Shown here: positions 37,691-45,542 of the stretch, in pieces | Position numbering within the stretch: the first letter of the stretch is position 1 | How the letters are laid out: each line of letters opens with the position of its first letter | Assembly: GCA_019429385.1 (NCBI GenBank) | Contig: JAHYIS010000002.1 | Location: 1-64,000, forward strand | Length of the DNA: 64,000 nucleotides | Direction of reading: 5' to 3' | DNA from: ANME-2 cluster archaeon | Lineage (GTDB): Archaea > Halobacteriota > Methanosarcinia > Methanosarcinales > Methanocomedenaceae | Notes under the pieces: model-generated | The model's input: the letters and a program-made list of their open reading frames with translations, nothing else | Databases searched by the model: none | What the model was told of the DNA's origin: nothing | Position numbers and translations under genes: made by a program

Positions 37691-38445
37691 TGGTTCACCT
37701 CCAGTTTATTTTTCAACTTCTGCGGGTTATCAACATAAACGTGAAGGGATACTTCATTTTTCAGTTTTGCAGTGATTTTAAGTGCATTACGATACGTTGA
37801 TTTCTTTTTACCCATGAAATATATCGAGATATATGCTGATATAACTCCAATATTTAGCAAAACAGTAGAACTGGCATCCAACAACGAATAATTGCCAGCA
37901 AAGTATTGAGATGACACCTCTGTAATATGTGTCATTGAAAATGCCAGCCAAAATAGTACCAAGAGAGGAATTATCCACCGAACCAAATGGTTGTAGTTCC
38001 TTACCACTTCAGTTTTCAGGATATTGTCTTTTGGAATTACCACAGGCTTGTGAAATGGTCTATTGACAATTATCGAATCTGCGGTAAGTTCTGCATTTTT
38101 TCGTTTGGCATACATCAGTAAAAAAATTACAAATAAAAATCCGATAGAAAAAATAATACGAACGAAATTTCTGAGTATTGGCACAAAAAAAGCGGAAATG
38201 AACAAAATGATTATTGCCATAACAATTGAAAACAGAATTATACCAATACTCACAACATTGAATTCCAGATAATCAATAATAAGTTTCTCTCCAGGAGTTA
38301 TCCCTTTTACGGCATGAGGAGCCATTTCATGAAATTTCTCACCATACAGTCCATGTTTTTCTCTTCTGGTATCTGCAAGATCAAAACCCTTTTGTGGGCA
38401 CCATCCCATCATTTTCCGTATCGTCTGCCCAAAATCCAGTGTCAA
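37687..38445 (-). CDS. DUF1673 family protein (copy 1)
   Basis: 252 residues. N-terminal FGQTIRKMMGWCPQKGFDLA, then the TM pair (IGIILFSIVMAIIILFISAF; IIFSIGFLFVIFLLMYAKRK), the strand TADSIIVNRPFHKPVVIPKD and a second TM pair. A C-terminal strand region follows (VSLHVYVDNPQKL). First of the four paralogues; its start overlaps the HTH regulator's stop by 4 nt. The regulator and the array therefore form one operon. Confidence 0.87.
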   Translation of the reverse strand: MTLDFGQTIRKMMGWCPQKGFDLADTRREKHGLYGEKFHEMAPHAVKGITPGEKLIIDYLEFNVVSIGIILFSIVMAIIILFISAFFVPILRNFVRIIFSIGFLFVIFLLMYAKRKNAELTADSIIVNRPFHKPVVIPKDNILKTEVVRNYNHLVRWIIPLLVLFWLAFSMTHITEVSSQYFAGNYSLLDASSTVLLNIGVISAYISIYFMGKKKSTYRNALKITAKLKNEVSLHVYVDNPQKLKNKLEVNH

Positions 38446-38888
38446 GCCAATCCCCTCAACTTCCCGAACAGTTCATCCGCAAGTTGTGTGGGGTCATCTG
38501 TTTTCTCAAGTTCGACCTTCATTTCATCTGCAATATCCCACAGCAATTCGATACATTGCGTATACCTTGTGCATGCATTACAATCCCCTTCATGTTCATA
38601 CCACACCTGCACCCCATGTTTTGCCGATACAAAGATAATGGCATTGGCATCAAACGGCATCGAATGCCCGAACAGGATGCCCCGCTCAGCATTGATACTT
38701 TCCATCTCTATCTGGTTTGACTGGGCCATCTCAAGCAACGTATCCTCAATTCGCTTATCCATGCTTATGAGTGCCCTGGATACTGCCTGTCGTGAAATAT
38801 TGAACGAGCGTGCAATATTGATATTGGGAAGGCCGTCCCGGCGCAGCTTCCAGAACTTGAATTGCTTTTCATCTATTGGCAGGAACAT
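38442..38888 (-). CDS. HTH regulator heading DUF1673 operon
   Basis: 148 residues. The N-terminal HTH resembles a sigma-70 region 4/transposase-type helix pair: KQFKFWKLRRDGLPNINIAR then FNISRQAVSRALISM. The middle may be a sensor domain. A Cys pair in DCNACTRYTQCIELL (C-x2-C-x5-C) could bind metal or an Fe-S cluster. The C-terminus is acidic. It is first in the operon with four DUF1673 genes, with an inverted-repeat array over its promoter, so autoregulation is likely. Confidence 0.8.
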   Translation of the reverse strand: MFLPIDEKQFKFWKLRRDGLPNINIARSFNISRQAVSRALISMDKRIEDTLLEMAQSNQIEMESINAERGILFGHSMPFDANAIIFVSAKHGVQVWYEHEGDCNACTRYTQCIELLWDIADEMKVELEKTDDPTQLADELFGKLRGLA

Positions 38889-38890
38889 GC

Positions 38891-38927
38891 GTCAATATAT
38901 GTGTGTTGACTATTTAAGTATGTCGAC
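38891..38927 (-). promoter_or_regulatory. Operator-like repeats over HTH-DUF1673 promoter
   Basis: Three alternating half-sites: GTCAA (38891-38895), TTGAC (38906-38910) and GTCGAC (38922-38927), spaced 15-16 nt. A TATA box on the minus strand (CTTAAATAG, about 38910-38918) lies between the last two. That distance puts the transcription start at or next to the ATG (38888), implying a leaderless mRNA with the operator straddling TATA and start. Confidence 0.55.
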
Positions 38928-39304
38928 TCACTTAATTTATTTGGCCACTCACCCTAATTATAACTATTGCCAACAAAAAGCATGCTGCTAAACGATTACC
39001 TGTAAAAGGAATTCACACAGGATCTCGCCATCCTGACCCGATAGTAGCGTCTTTCACAACTCTCGTCAGTATTGATAAAATGGAGTTTTAAGTGTCAAAG
39101 TTGGGGTGCAATGAATTACAAATCGCATAGTGCGCAGAGTAACGCAGAGAATGGGCGGCTGGTCAGGTGCCGGAAGAGTAGCAGCTGGGAATGAATAAAT
39201 GAATGAGAAATGCCTGGTCTTGAGTGGCATACTACAACGCATAGTCCCAAAACCAAAACATATAACATATTGCAGTATAATGTGTTTTCCCATACGTGGA
39301 TACC
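38928..39304. other. Intergenic region
   Basis: About 375 nt between the HTH/DUF1673 operon and the DAC-like gene. No convincing gene or RNA. A TATA-like CATATAACAT at about 39259-39268 may drive the DAC-like gene. Confidence 0.5.
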
Positions 39305-39934
39305 ATGAATGACAACACCTCAGATAGAAAACCAGAGGTTATGGGAATACTCCTTAATATTTCTAAAAACCTGGCTAAAAAGAAGTATGGTGCTCTTCTC
39401 ATTATAGCAGAGCCGGAAAGAGTGGAGGGAAATTACCATATTCATTATCCTCAGATACAATTCTCAGGGAACCTCCTGAGCGAAGGCATGGATTCGGTGG
39501 TAGAAAAACTTGCAACTCTTGACGGGGCCGTGATCTTTACTCCTGAAGGAGTAATGGTTGCATACGGCTGCAGGATATTGAAATCAGAAACACTTTTAGG
39601 CTTCGGGACAAAACATGCCGCCGCAAAAGGATTCACTAAATATGACCGTTCATCAACTGCCATTCTGGTGTCGGAAGAGTCAAACTGGATAAAAGTGTTC
39701 CAGCAGGGGAAGATCGTACTTGAGACCGACGCCGTGGATATTGAACCTTCAATTCTTGATAAAGTTTCGCGTTTTCTTATAAATCACGATATGGCGCTGC
39801 TTGCCAGTGCTGGAATATCTGTCGCAGCTGGCATACCGGCCGTAACATTGCTGATCGTGGGCGGAGCGTACATGATCGTGAAAACAGCAGGTTCAATGAT
39901 TTCGTCGGTGATCAAAAAAGAGAAATACAAGTAG
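39305..39934 (+). CDS. Diadenylate-cyclase-like (DAC) protein with C-terminal membrane anchor
   Basis: About 209 residues from the ATG at 39305 (GTG at 39296 possible). Residues about 70-145 resemble the DisA_N/DAC fold that makes c-di-AMP: TLDGAVIFTPEGVMVAYGCR contains the catalytic DGA. GFGTKHAAAKGFTKYDRSST corresponds to GTRHRAAxGxxxxxDA. In active cyclases this second motif is RHR; here it is K-H-A. SSTAILVSEESNWIKVFQQG matches the following strand pair. A hydrophobic stretch (about 163-195) anchors the C-terminus. Activity is doubtful. Confidence 0.65.
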   Translation: MNDNTSDRKPEVMGILLNISKNLAKKKYGALLIIAEPERVEGNYHIHYPQIQFSGNLLSEGMDSVVEKLATLDGAVIFTPEGVMVAYGCRILKSETLLGFGTKHAAAKGFTKYDRSSTAILVSEESNWIKVFQQGKIVLETDAVDIEPSILDKVSRFLINHDMALLASAGISVAAGIPAVTLLIVGGAYMIVKTAGSMISSVIKKEKYK

Positions 39935-40188
39935 TAAGCAACGTATTTCACGTTTAACCCTCTGCACATTCTTATCCGGATATTTACTTCAGACATATAT
40001 TGGTATTGCACCGTAGCAGGTAATTAATTACTTAAATAATAACCTGACACTCATACCCGGATCTGAAAAACGAGCTGAAAAGAAGCAAACTTGACGAATA
40101 CAAAAAAGTACATTAAAAAGTATATGCGATTTTACAGATTTTCACAAAAAACAGCATCAGAAAAAAGCAGTATAAGTAAATGTTAAGT

Positions 40189-40259
40189 GCACCGACCGGG
40201 ATTCGAACCCGGGTAGTAGGCTTGGAAGGCCTAAGTCATAGCCGCTAGACCATCGGTGC
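40189..40259 (-). tRNA. tRNA-Gly (anticodon TCC)
   Basis: On the minus strand, acceptor arms GCACCGA and TCGGTGC pair perfectly. The anticodon arm is TAGGC-CTTCCAA-GCCTA, giving anticodon TCC (Gly). The T arm CCGGG-TTCGAAT-CCCGG is complete, and the D arm contains AGCGGCTATGACT. No intron and no encoded CCA. 71 nt. Confidence 0.95.
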
Positions 40260-40434
40260 GCCTTGGAATGGTACTTCCTGTATAGCTTAATCCAATTTAA
40301 TGCTTTCGTCATAAATAACTGCGAACCGGTTTGCAGTTTAAATAAATGTTTTATGTCGAGCGCTCATTGTATCCTATAGGGATGATTCCCCATACAAATA
40401 ATTGGATCAATATACATCACAGGAGATGAGCTCG

Positions 40435-41214
40435 ATGAACATTCGGAATATATACAGCAGCCTGATGGTTCTCATAGCGCTGGTCGTTATTGCAGGAACC
40501 GCATCAGCATATTTTGTACAGTCCTCCTCAGCTGGAACGGTAACTACTGCCAGCGGGAATGAGGTCCAGGTAAATACCATTATTGTGGGCGGCACAGGCA
40601 CGGTCAGCATGAGCCCTGACAAAGCCATCGTATATCTGGGCGTGCAGACCCAGGCAAAAGATGCACAGGGTGCCCAGCAGGAAAATGCCGTGAAGATGGA
40701 GAAGATAATCAAAGCCCTGAAAAGTGCAGGTATTTCAGAGGATGATATGGAAACCTCGGGTTATAGTATATACCCCATGAGGAATTATGAAACGCCAGAA
40801 CCGACCATAACCGGCTATACAGTCTCGAACCAGCTTAAAGTGACCGTGAAGGATATCGATGACGTGGGCGACGTGATAGATGTCGCTGTTGATGCAGGAG
40901 CAAATGAAGTCCAGGGCGTAAGTTTTACCTTATCTGACAAAGCGCAGCAGGATGCAAGGGAACAGGCACTTGAAAATGCGGTTAAAGCTGCCAGGGCAGA
41001 TGCTGATACTCTTGCACGTGCTCTTGATGTGGCTATAGTGGCCCCCCTCGAGATCACCACCAGCGGTGGCAGTATAGCAACACCATATCCTATGTCTTAT
41101 GCAGTCGCTGAAGAGATGGGATATGCGGGTAGTGCAGTCAGAACGCCTACACCCATCCAGCCCGGGGATGTGAGCGTGACCGCATATGTGCAGGTGATAT
41201 ACCAGTTCACATAG
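40435..41214 (+). CDS. SIMPL-domain (DUF541) secreted protein
   Basis: About 259 residues from the ATG at 40435 (AGGAG upstream; the ATG at 40426 is too near that site). An N-terminal signal/TM segment (SLMVLIALVVIAGTASAYF) precedes a Thr/Ser-rich spacer. The SIMPL core follows: GTGTVSMSPDKAIVYLGVQT, KIIKALKSAGISEDDMETSG, and VSVTAYVQVIYQF at the end. The function of extracellular SIMPL proteins is poorly known; some are linked to oxidative stress. A tRNA gene lies upstream on the other strand. Confidence 0.85.
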   Translation: MNIRNIYSSLMVLIALVVIAGTASAYFVQSSSAGTVTTASGNEVQVNTIIVGGTGTVSMSPDKAIVYLGVQTQAKDAQGAQQENAVKMEKIIKALKSAGISEDDMETSGYSIYPMRNYETPEPTITGYTVSNQLKVTVKDIDDVGDVIDVAVDAGANEVQGVSFTLSDKAQQDAREQALENAVKAARADADTLARALDVAIVAPLEITTSGGSIATPYPMSYAVAEEMGYAGSAVRTPTPIQPGDVSVTAYVQVIYQFT

Positions 41215-41367
41215 GTCTAAGCAGATAATGTGTGGAACAGGGATGTGGCTTAAATAAAAGCTATCCTGTTTCACTTTTTTCTCACAACAACCCAGCGTTA
41301 CTTTTCAACACTGAATTGCTGTAATGTCTGATTACCGGATTCTTCGCGACCTATGCGGCACATAATC

Positions 41368-42066
41368 TCACTTTACTGCCAGTACAATCTGAACAGGTAG
41401 ACCCCACAGAGATAACATGGTTGTATCAAGGTTTGTGAAACTGGCATCATCCAGCGTCTGTTCGACAAAGATCGGCCGGCAGTCCACATATTTTTCAAAG
41501 TTCCTGTGTGCCCATTCATAGACCCTCATCATGGTACCCGGGTTCGTACTCCCTGCCATAGCAACCACGCAGATACGCCCGCCAGGTTTCAGCACCCTTT
41601 TGCACTGCTGCAGGACAACCGGGATGACCGGAGTATCGAATAGCTCGAGGGTGAAACTCATGAATACTGCATCAAAGAAATTATCAGGGTACGGCAGGGT
41701 TGTTGCATCTCCACAGGTCAACTCGGCCCGCTCCAAAAGGCCTGCTTTGGCGAGCCTCCCGGAAGTTATTTCCAACATGCCTTCAGATAAGTCTATTCCG
41801 TATACCTTTCCTGTATCACCCACTGCTTTTGCGATTGCTGAAATGCAGTGTCCCGTACCAAACCCCAGTTCAAGTATCACTTCCCCCTCACGGGTATCCA
41901 GCTTTTCAAGTCCGGCTTCCCTGAACTTCTTCTCACTGCTCCCGGTCAACAGGTCATACCATGTGCTCATCCTGTCATAGGCTGCTTTAGACTCTGCCTT
42001 CGACCTTGTGACCCTGCTGATAGTGCCAGTTTTTCCAGTTTGTGGTGAAATATCGGTCTGCTCCAT
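41368..42066 (-). CDS. Class I SAM-dependent methyltransferase (UbiE-like)
   Basis: About 232 residues from the ATG at 42066 (an ATG at 42111 would overlap the promoter palindrome). Motif I is VILELGFGTGHCISAIAKAV, motif II VYGIDLSEGMLEIT, then AELTCGDATTLPYPDNFFDA and LKPGGRICVVAMAG. Its substrate is unknown. Divergent from the HTH_10 regulator, which is likely to control it. Confidence 0.85.
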   Translation of the reverse strand: MEQTDISPQTGKTGTISRVTRSKAESKAAYDRMSTWYDLLTGSSEKKFREAGLEKLDTREGEVILELGFGTGHCISAIAKAVGDTGKVYGIDLSEGMLEITSGRLAKAGLLERAELTCGDATTLPYPDNFFDAVFMSFTLELFDTPVIPVVLQQCKRVLKPGGRICVVAMAGSTNPGTMMRVYEWAHRNFEKYVDCRPIFVEQTLDDASFTNLDTTMLSLWGLPVQIVLAVK

Positions 42067-42095
42067 GGTTAAGAAAATGTTTTTCGAACTGATAG

Positions 42096-42142
42096 ATTTG
42101 CACCCATACATAGAGGGGTATTTATGGTTTAATGGTGCAAAT
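42096..42142. promoter_or_regulatory. Divergent promoter with 9-nt inverted repeat
   Basis: A perfect inverted repeat ATTTGCACC (42096-42104) / GGTGCAAAT (42134-42142) surrounds a shared AT-rich core (ATACATAGAGGGGTATTTAT) with TATA-like sequences readable on both strands. It lies exactly between the methyltransferase and HTH_10 genes and looks like an operator for both. Confidence 0.6.
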
Positions 42143-42149
42143 TATAGTT

Positions 42150-42785
42150 ATGAAGAAAATGACCGTCTGTGTTTTGGGCAACTTATTCGGTAGTTGTTTT
42201 CCGTTCATTGATACCCTGGAATACCTGGAGGTCATTTCTATCTTCCACTTCACACCCGCGTTCCATTCCGAGGTCTGTAAACTCAGGTTGGTCGAAGGAA
42301 AATGTATAGAAGATGTACAAAAGGATGTCCCGGATGGATTGATGGTGTTGCGAAATGACGGACAGGACTATACCTGCCTGATACAGGGGAACATATCAGA
42401 TGAAGTTTCCCGGTTCGTGGGGCAGTTTGACCTTAAACTGGAGTTCCCCATTATTTTTGATGGGGATAAGTGTAAGCTCAGTCTTGTAGGGACCCCGGAC
42501 GAAATGCAAAATATCATCATGGCTGCGAAGGAAAATGGTTGGACATTAAAGATATTGTCTGTTGAACAATACGACCCGCATATCAGCAGTGCACTGAATA
42601 TGCTCACTGAAAAGCAGTCCGCGATCCTTCAGTTAGCCTACAGGTCCGGATATTTCGACCGCCCCAGGAAAATTACTGCAGAAAAACTTGCAAGGAAGGT
42701 GGGGCTGCACAAGTCGACCCTGCTTGAGCACCTGCACAAGGCGCAGAAGCGTGTTATTGGGAATGTGATCGAACAGTCTGGTTAA
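42150..42785 (+). CDS. HTH_10 (bacterio-opsin activator type) regulator
   Basis: About 211 residues. I place the start at the ATG at 42150 (MKKMTVCVLGNL), because the ATG at 42132 is inside the palindrome and close to the TATA box. The N-terminal sensor-like domain (about 1-150) has no recognised fold. The C-terminal HTH_10 reads LTEKQSAILQLAYRSGYFDR then PRKITAEKLARKVGLHKSTL and LLEHLHKAQKRVI. HTH_10 regulators are widespread in haloarchaea and Methanosarcinales. It probably regulates the divergent methyltransferase gene through the shared palindrome. Confidence 0.85.
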   Translation: MKKMTVCVLGNLFGSCFPFIDTLEYLEVISIFHFTPAFHSEVCKLRLVEGKCIEDVQKDVPDGLMVLRNDGQDYTCLIQGNISDEVSRFVGQFDLKLEFPIIFDGDKCKLSLVGTPDEMQNIIMAAKENGWTLKILSVEQYDPHISSALNMLTEKQSAILQLAYRSGYFDRPRKITAEKLARKVGLHKSTLLEHLHKAQKRVIGNVIEQSG

Positions 42786-42896
42786 TTTGCGATGTCTGAA
42801 AGCCAATAATCGTTTTGTCATAAAACCCCAAAACAAAAATACTCCCCCCACCAATACATACCCCTCACATAAATACATCCAACCGGAGCCCCCTCA

Positions 42897-45542
42897 ATGG
42901 AAAAACTCACCCCTGCCATGCGCCAGTATTACGACGCCAAACAACAGCACCCCGATGCCCTCATCATGTTCAGGATGGGGGACTTCTACGAATCCTTTGG
43001 CGAGGATGCAGCCACCATGGCCCGGGAACTGGATATCACTCTCACAACCAGGGGTAAGGACAAAGAAGGCGAGAAGATGCCCCTGGCAGGCATACCCTAC
43101 CACGCTCTTGATTCATACCTGCCCCGCCTGATAAAAAAAGGCTACAAAGTGGCCATCTGCGAGCAACTTGAAGACCCGAAGATGGCAAAAGGCATTGTCA
43201 AACGGGGCGTGGTCAGGGTGGTCACTCCCGGTACTGCCATGGACTCGTCCATGTTCCCGGATTCTGGCAGCAATTACCTGATGGCTGTGGCCCGTCTGGA
43301 CAAACAATTCGGCATCTCGTTCATTGACATCTCTACTGGCGAGTTCATCACCACCCAGGTAAATGACGTGGAAACCTTTGATGCTATTGTGAGTGAAGCA
43401 GCCAGGATGCGCCCCGCCGAATGCATCATGCCGCCAGACCTGTACAATAATAATATCCTGACCGGCAGACTGAAAGAGAACATGAAGATCATTATCCACC
43501 AGTATGAAGCAGACGCATTTGGACCAGGTATCGCCAGGCACCGACTGCTTGACCATTTCGGTACCACCACCCTGGAGGGCATGGGACTGGAAGACCTGCC
43601 CGCCGCCACTTCAGCCGCAGGTGCCGCACTGGCCTATGTGGAAGAGACCCAGATGAGGGGACTGGACCACATCCAGACTCCCCAAACGTATTTCGAGAAC
43701 CAGTTCATGGTACTGGACTCCATCACCCTTCGCAACCTGGAACTGGTCAAGAACGTGCGTGATGGCTCTGCCGATTCCTCATTGCTCAGGGTGTTAAACC
43801 ATACCAGCACACCCATGGGCTCCCGGTTGCTGGTAAAATGGCTGCTCCAGCCCCTAATCTCCGTACGTGACATCAACCTGCGTCTGGACAGCGTGGAAGA
43901 ACTTTCACACAACACCCTGCTGCGCTATGACCTCCGCTCGCTTCTCAAAGGTATCAGGGACATGGAACGTCTTACCGGGCGCATCGTCTATGGCAACGCC
44001 AATGCCCGCGACCTGGTGGCTTTGAGGACATCACTTTTTGCCCTGCCCCAACTTAAATCAGCACTGCAGGGAGACAATGTCAGGTCAGACCTGCTCACAT
44101 CCATCCAGCAGGACCTCAACGATTTTGCTGACCTTTCAAGCCTGCTTGATAATTCCATCGTAGACGAACCGCCGGTATCGCTTCGGGAAGGCAGGATAAT
44201 AAAACCCGGATACAATACCCAGCTTGACGAGTTGAACGACATGGCTGCCCACGGTAAGGAATGGGTGGCAAAACTGCAGCAGCAGGAGCGGGAGCGAACC
44301 GGTATCAAATCCCTGAAAATTGCATATAATAGAGTGTTCGGATACTTCATTGAAGTAACAAGATCCAACCTGTCCCAGGTTCCGGACGAATATATCCGAA
44401 AGCAGACCACAGCGAATGCCGAGCGCTTCTACACTCCCGAATTAAAGGAAAAGGAGGCAATGATACTCTCTGCCAATGACAGGCGGGTAGCACTGGAATA
44501 CGACCTGTTCATCGAGATAACCGGGCTCATCACAGGACAGGCATCTGCACTCCAGGAAACAGCAGGGCTCATCGGTAAACTGGATGTTCTCACAAACCTG
44601 GCAGAAATGGCAGTGAACAACAATTATGTCAGGCCTGAAATACACGATGGCTGCGACATCTTAATACGGGACGGCCGCCACCCGGTAGTAGAATATTCGG
44701 TTCCGGGCGGGTTCGTACCAAACGATACCCACATGGACTGCAACAATGAACAGTTCCTGCTCCTCACCGGCCCGAACATGGCGGGAAAATCCACCTACAT
44801 GCGCCAGACTGCACTTATCGTTATCATGGCTCAGATCGGATGCTTTGTGCCGGCATCATACGCCTCAATCGGCATTGTGGACCGGGTGTTCACCAGGGTT
44901 GGGGCTTTTGATGACCTGGCAAGCGGGCAGAGCACGTTCATGATAGAGATGGTGGAACTGGCAAATATCCTGAACAATGCCACCCCAAAAAGTCTCATTT
45001 TACTCGATGAGATTGGCAGGGGAACCAGCACCTTTGACGGTTACAGCATAGCCCGTGCCGTGGTGGAGTTCATCCACAACAGGGGCCGGGTAGGGGTGAG
45101 GTCATTGTTTGCCACCCACTACCATCAGCTGACCAACCTTGAGGGCAGTCTCAAGCGGGTCCGTAATTACCACATTGCGGTAAAGGAAGAAGGGCATGAC
45201 CTGGTGTTCCTGCGCAAGATCGTCCCGGGAGCTACTGACAAGAGTTACGGCATCCATGTTGCAAGGCTGGCCGGTGTACCGCTGAAAGTGACCCAGAGGG
45301 CAAAAGAGGTATTAACGGAAGTAGAGAGTGAGAGCCTGGGACGCAAAGGAAAACGCAGCGCAACCTATACCCAGTTAATGCTGTACGACCCTGGCAGCAG
45401 AGAAACTCCGTCGCTGCGACCACACCATCCGGTGATCGAGACCCTCAAAAAGCTGGATGTGGACACTATGACCCCACTGGATGCACTTAACACACTATCC
45501 GGGCTGAAAAAACAGGTTACTGAACATCATGACAATGAATAA
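42897..45542 (+). CDS. mutS: DNA mismatch repair protein MutS
   Basis: 881 residues, full length for MutS1. The mismatch-recognition F-x-E is in MFRMGDFYESFGEDA (N-terminus). The ATPase has Walker A TGPNMAGKSTYMRQ (about 621-634), Walker B ILLDEIGRGTSTFDG, and the ATHYHQL switch. A C-terminal dimerisation tail is present. It binds mismatches and hands over to MutL, whose gene overlaps it by 14 nt. Canonical MutS/MutL are uncommon in archaea outside Methanosarcinales and haloarchaea, consistent with ancient transfer from bacteria. Confidence 0.97.
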   Translation: MEKLTPAMRQYYDAKQQHPDALIMFRMGDFYESFGEDAATMARELDITLTTRGKDKEGEKMPLAGIPYHALDSYLPRLIKKGYKVAICEQLEDPKMAKGIVKRGVVRVVTPGTAMDSSMFPDSGSNYLMAVARLDKQFGISFIDISTGEFITTQVNDVETFDAIVSEAARMRPAECIMPPDLYNNNILTGRLKENMKIIIHQYEADAFGPGIARHRLLDHFGTTTLEGMGLEDLPAATSAAGAALAYVEETQMRGLDHIQTPQTYFENQFMVLDSITLRNLELVKNVRDGSADSSLLRVLNHTSTPMGSRLLVKWLLQPLISVRDINLRLDSVEELSHNTLLRYDLRSLLKGIRDMERLTGRIVYGNANARDLVALRTSLFALPQLKSALQGDNVRSDLLTSIQQDLNDFADLSSLLDNSIVDEPPVSLREGRIIKPGYNTQLDELNDMAAHGKEWVAKLQQQERERTGIKSLKIAYNRVFGYFIEVTRSNLSQVPDEYIRKQTTANAERFYTPELKEKEAMILSANDRRVALEYDLFIEITGLITGQASALQETAGLIGKLDVLTNLAEMAVNNNYVRPEIHDGCDILIRDGRHPVVEYSVPGGFVPNDTHMDCNNEQFLLLTGPNMAGKSTYMRQTALIVIMAQIGCFVPASYASIGIVDRVFTRVGAFDDLASGQSTFMIEMVELANILNNATPKSLILLDEIGRGTSTFDGYSIARAVVEFIHNRGRVGVRSLFATHYHQLTNLEGSLKRVRNYHIAVKEEGHDLVFLRKIVPGATDKSYGIHVARLAGVPLKVTQRAKEVLTEVESESLGRKGKRSATYTQLMLYDPGSRETPSLRPHHPVIETLKKLDVDTMTPLDALNTLSGLKKQVTEHHDNE

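Noticed and set aside
42787-43131. Separate 114-residue gene before and within mutS
   Set aside because: It is an out-of-frame shadow of mutS with low-complexity Pro/Asn sequence and no ribosome site.
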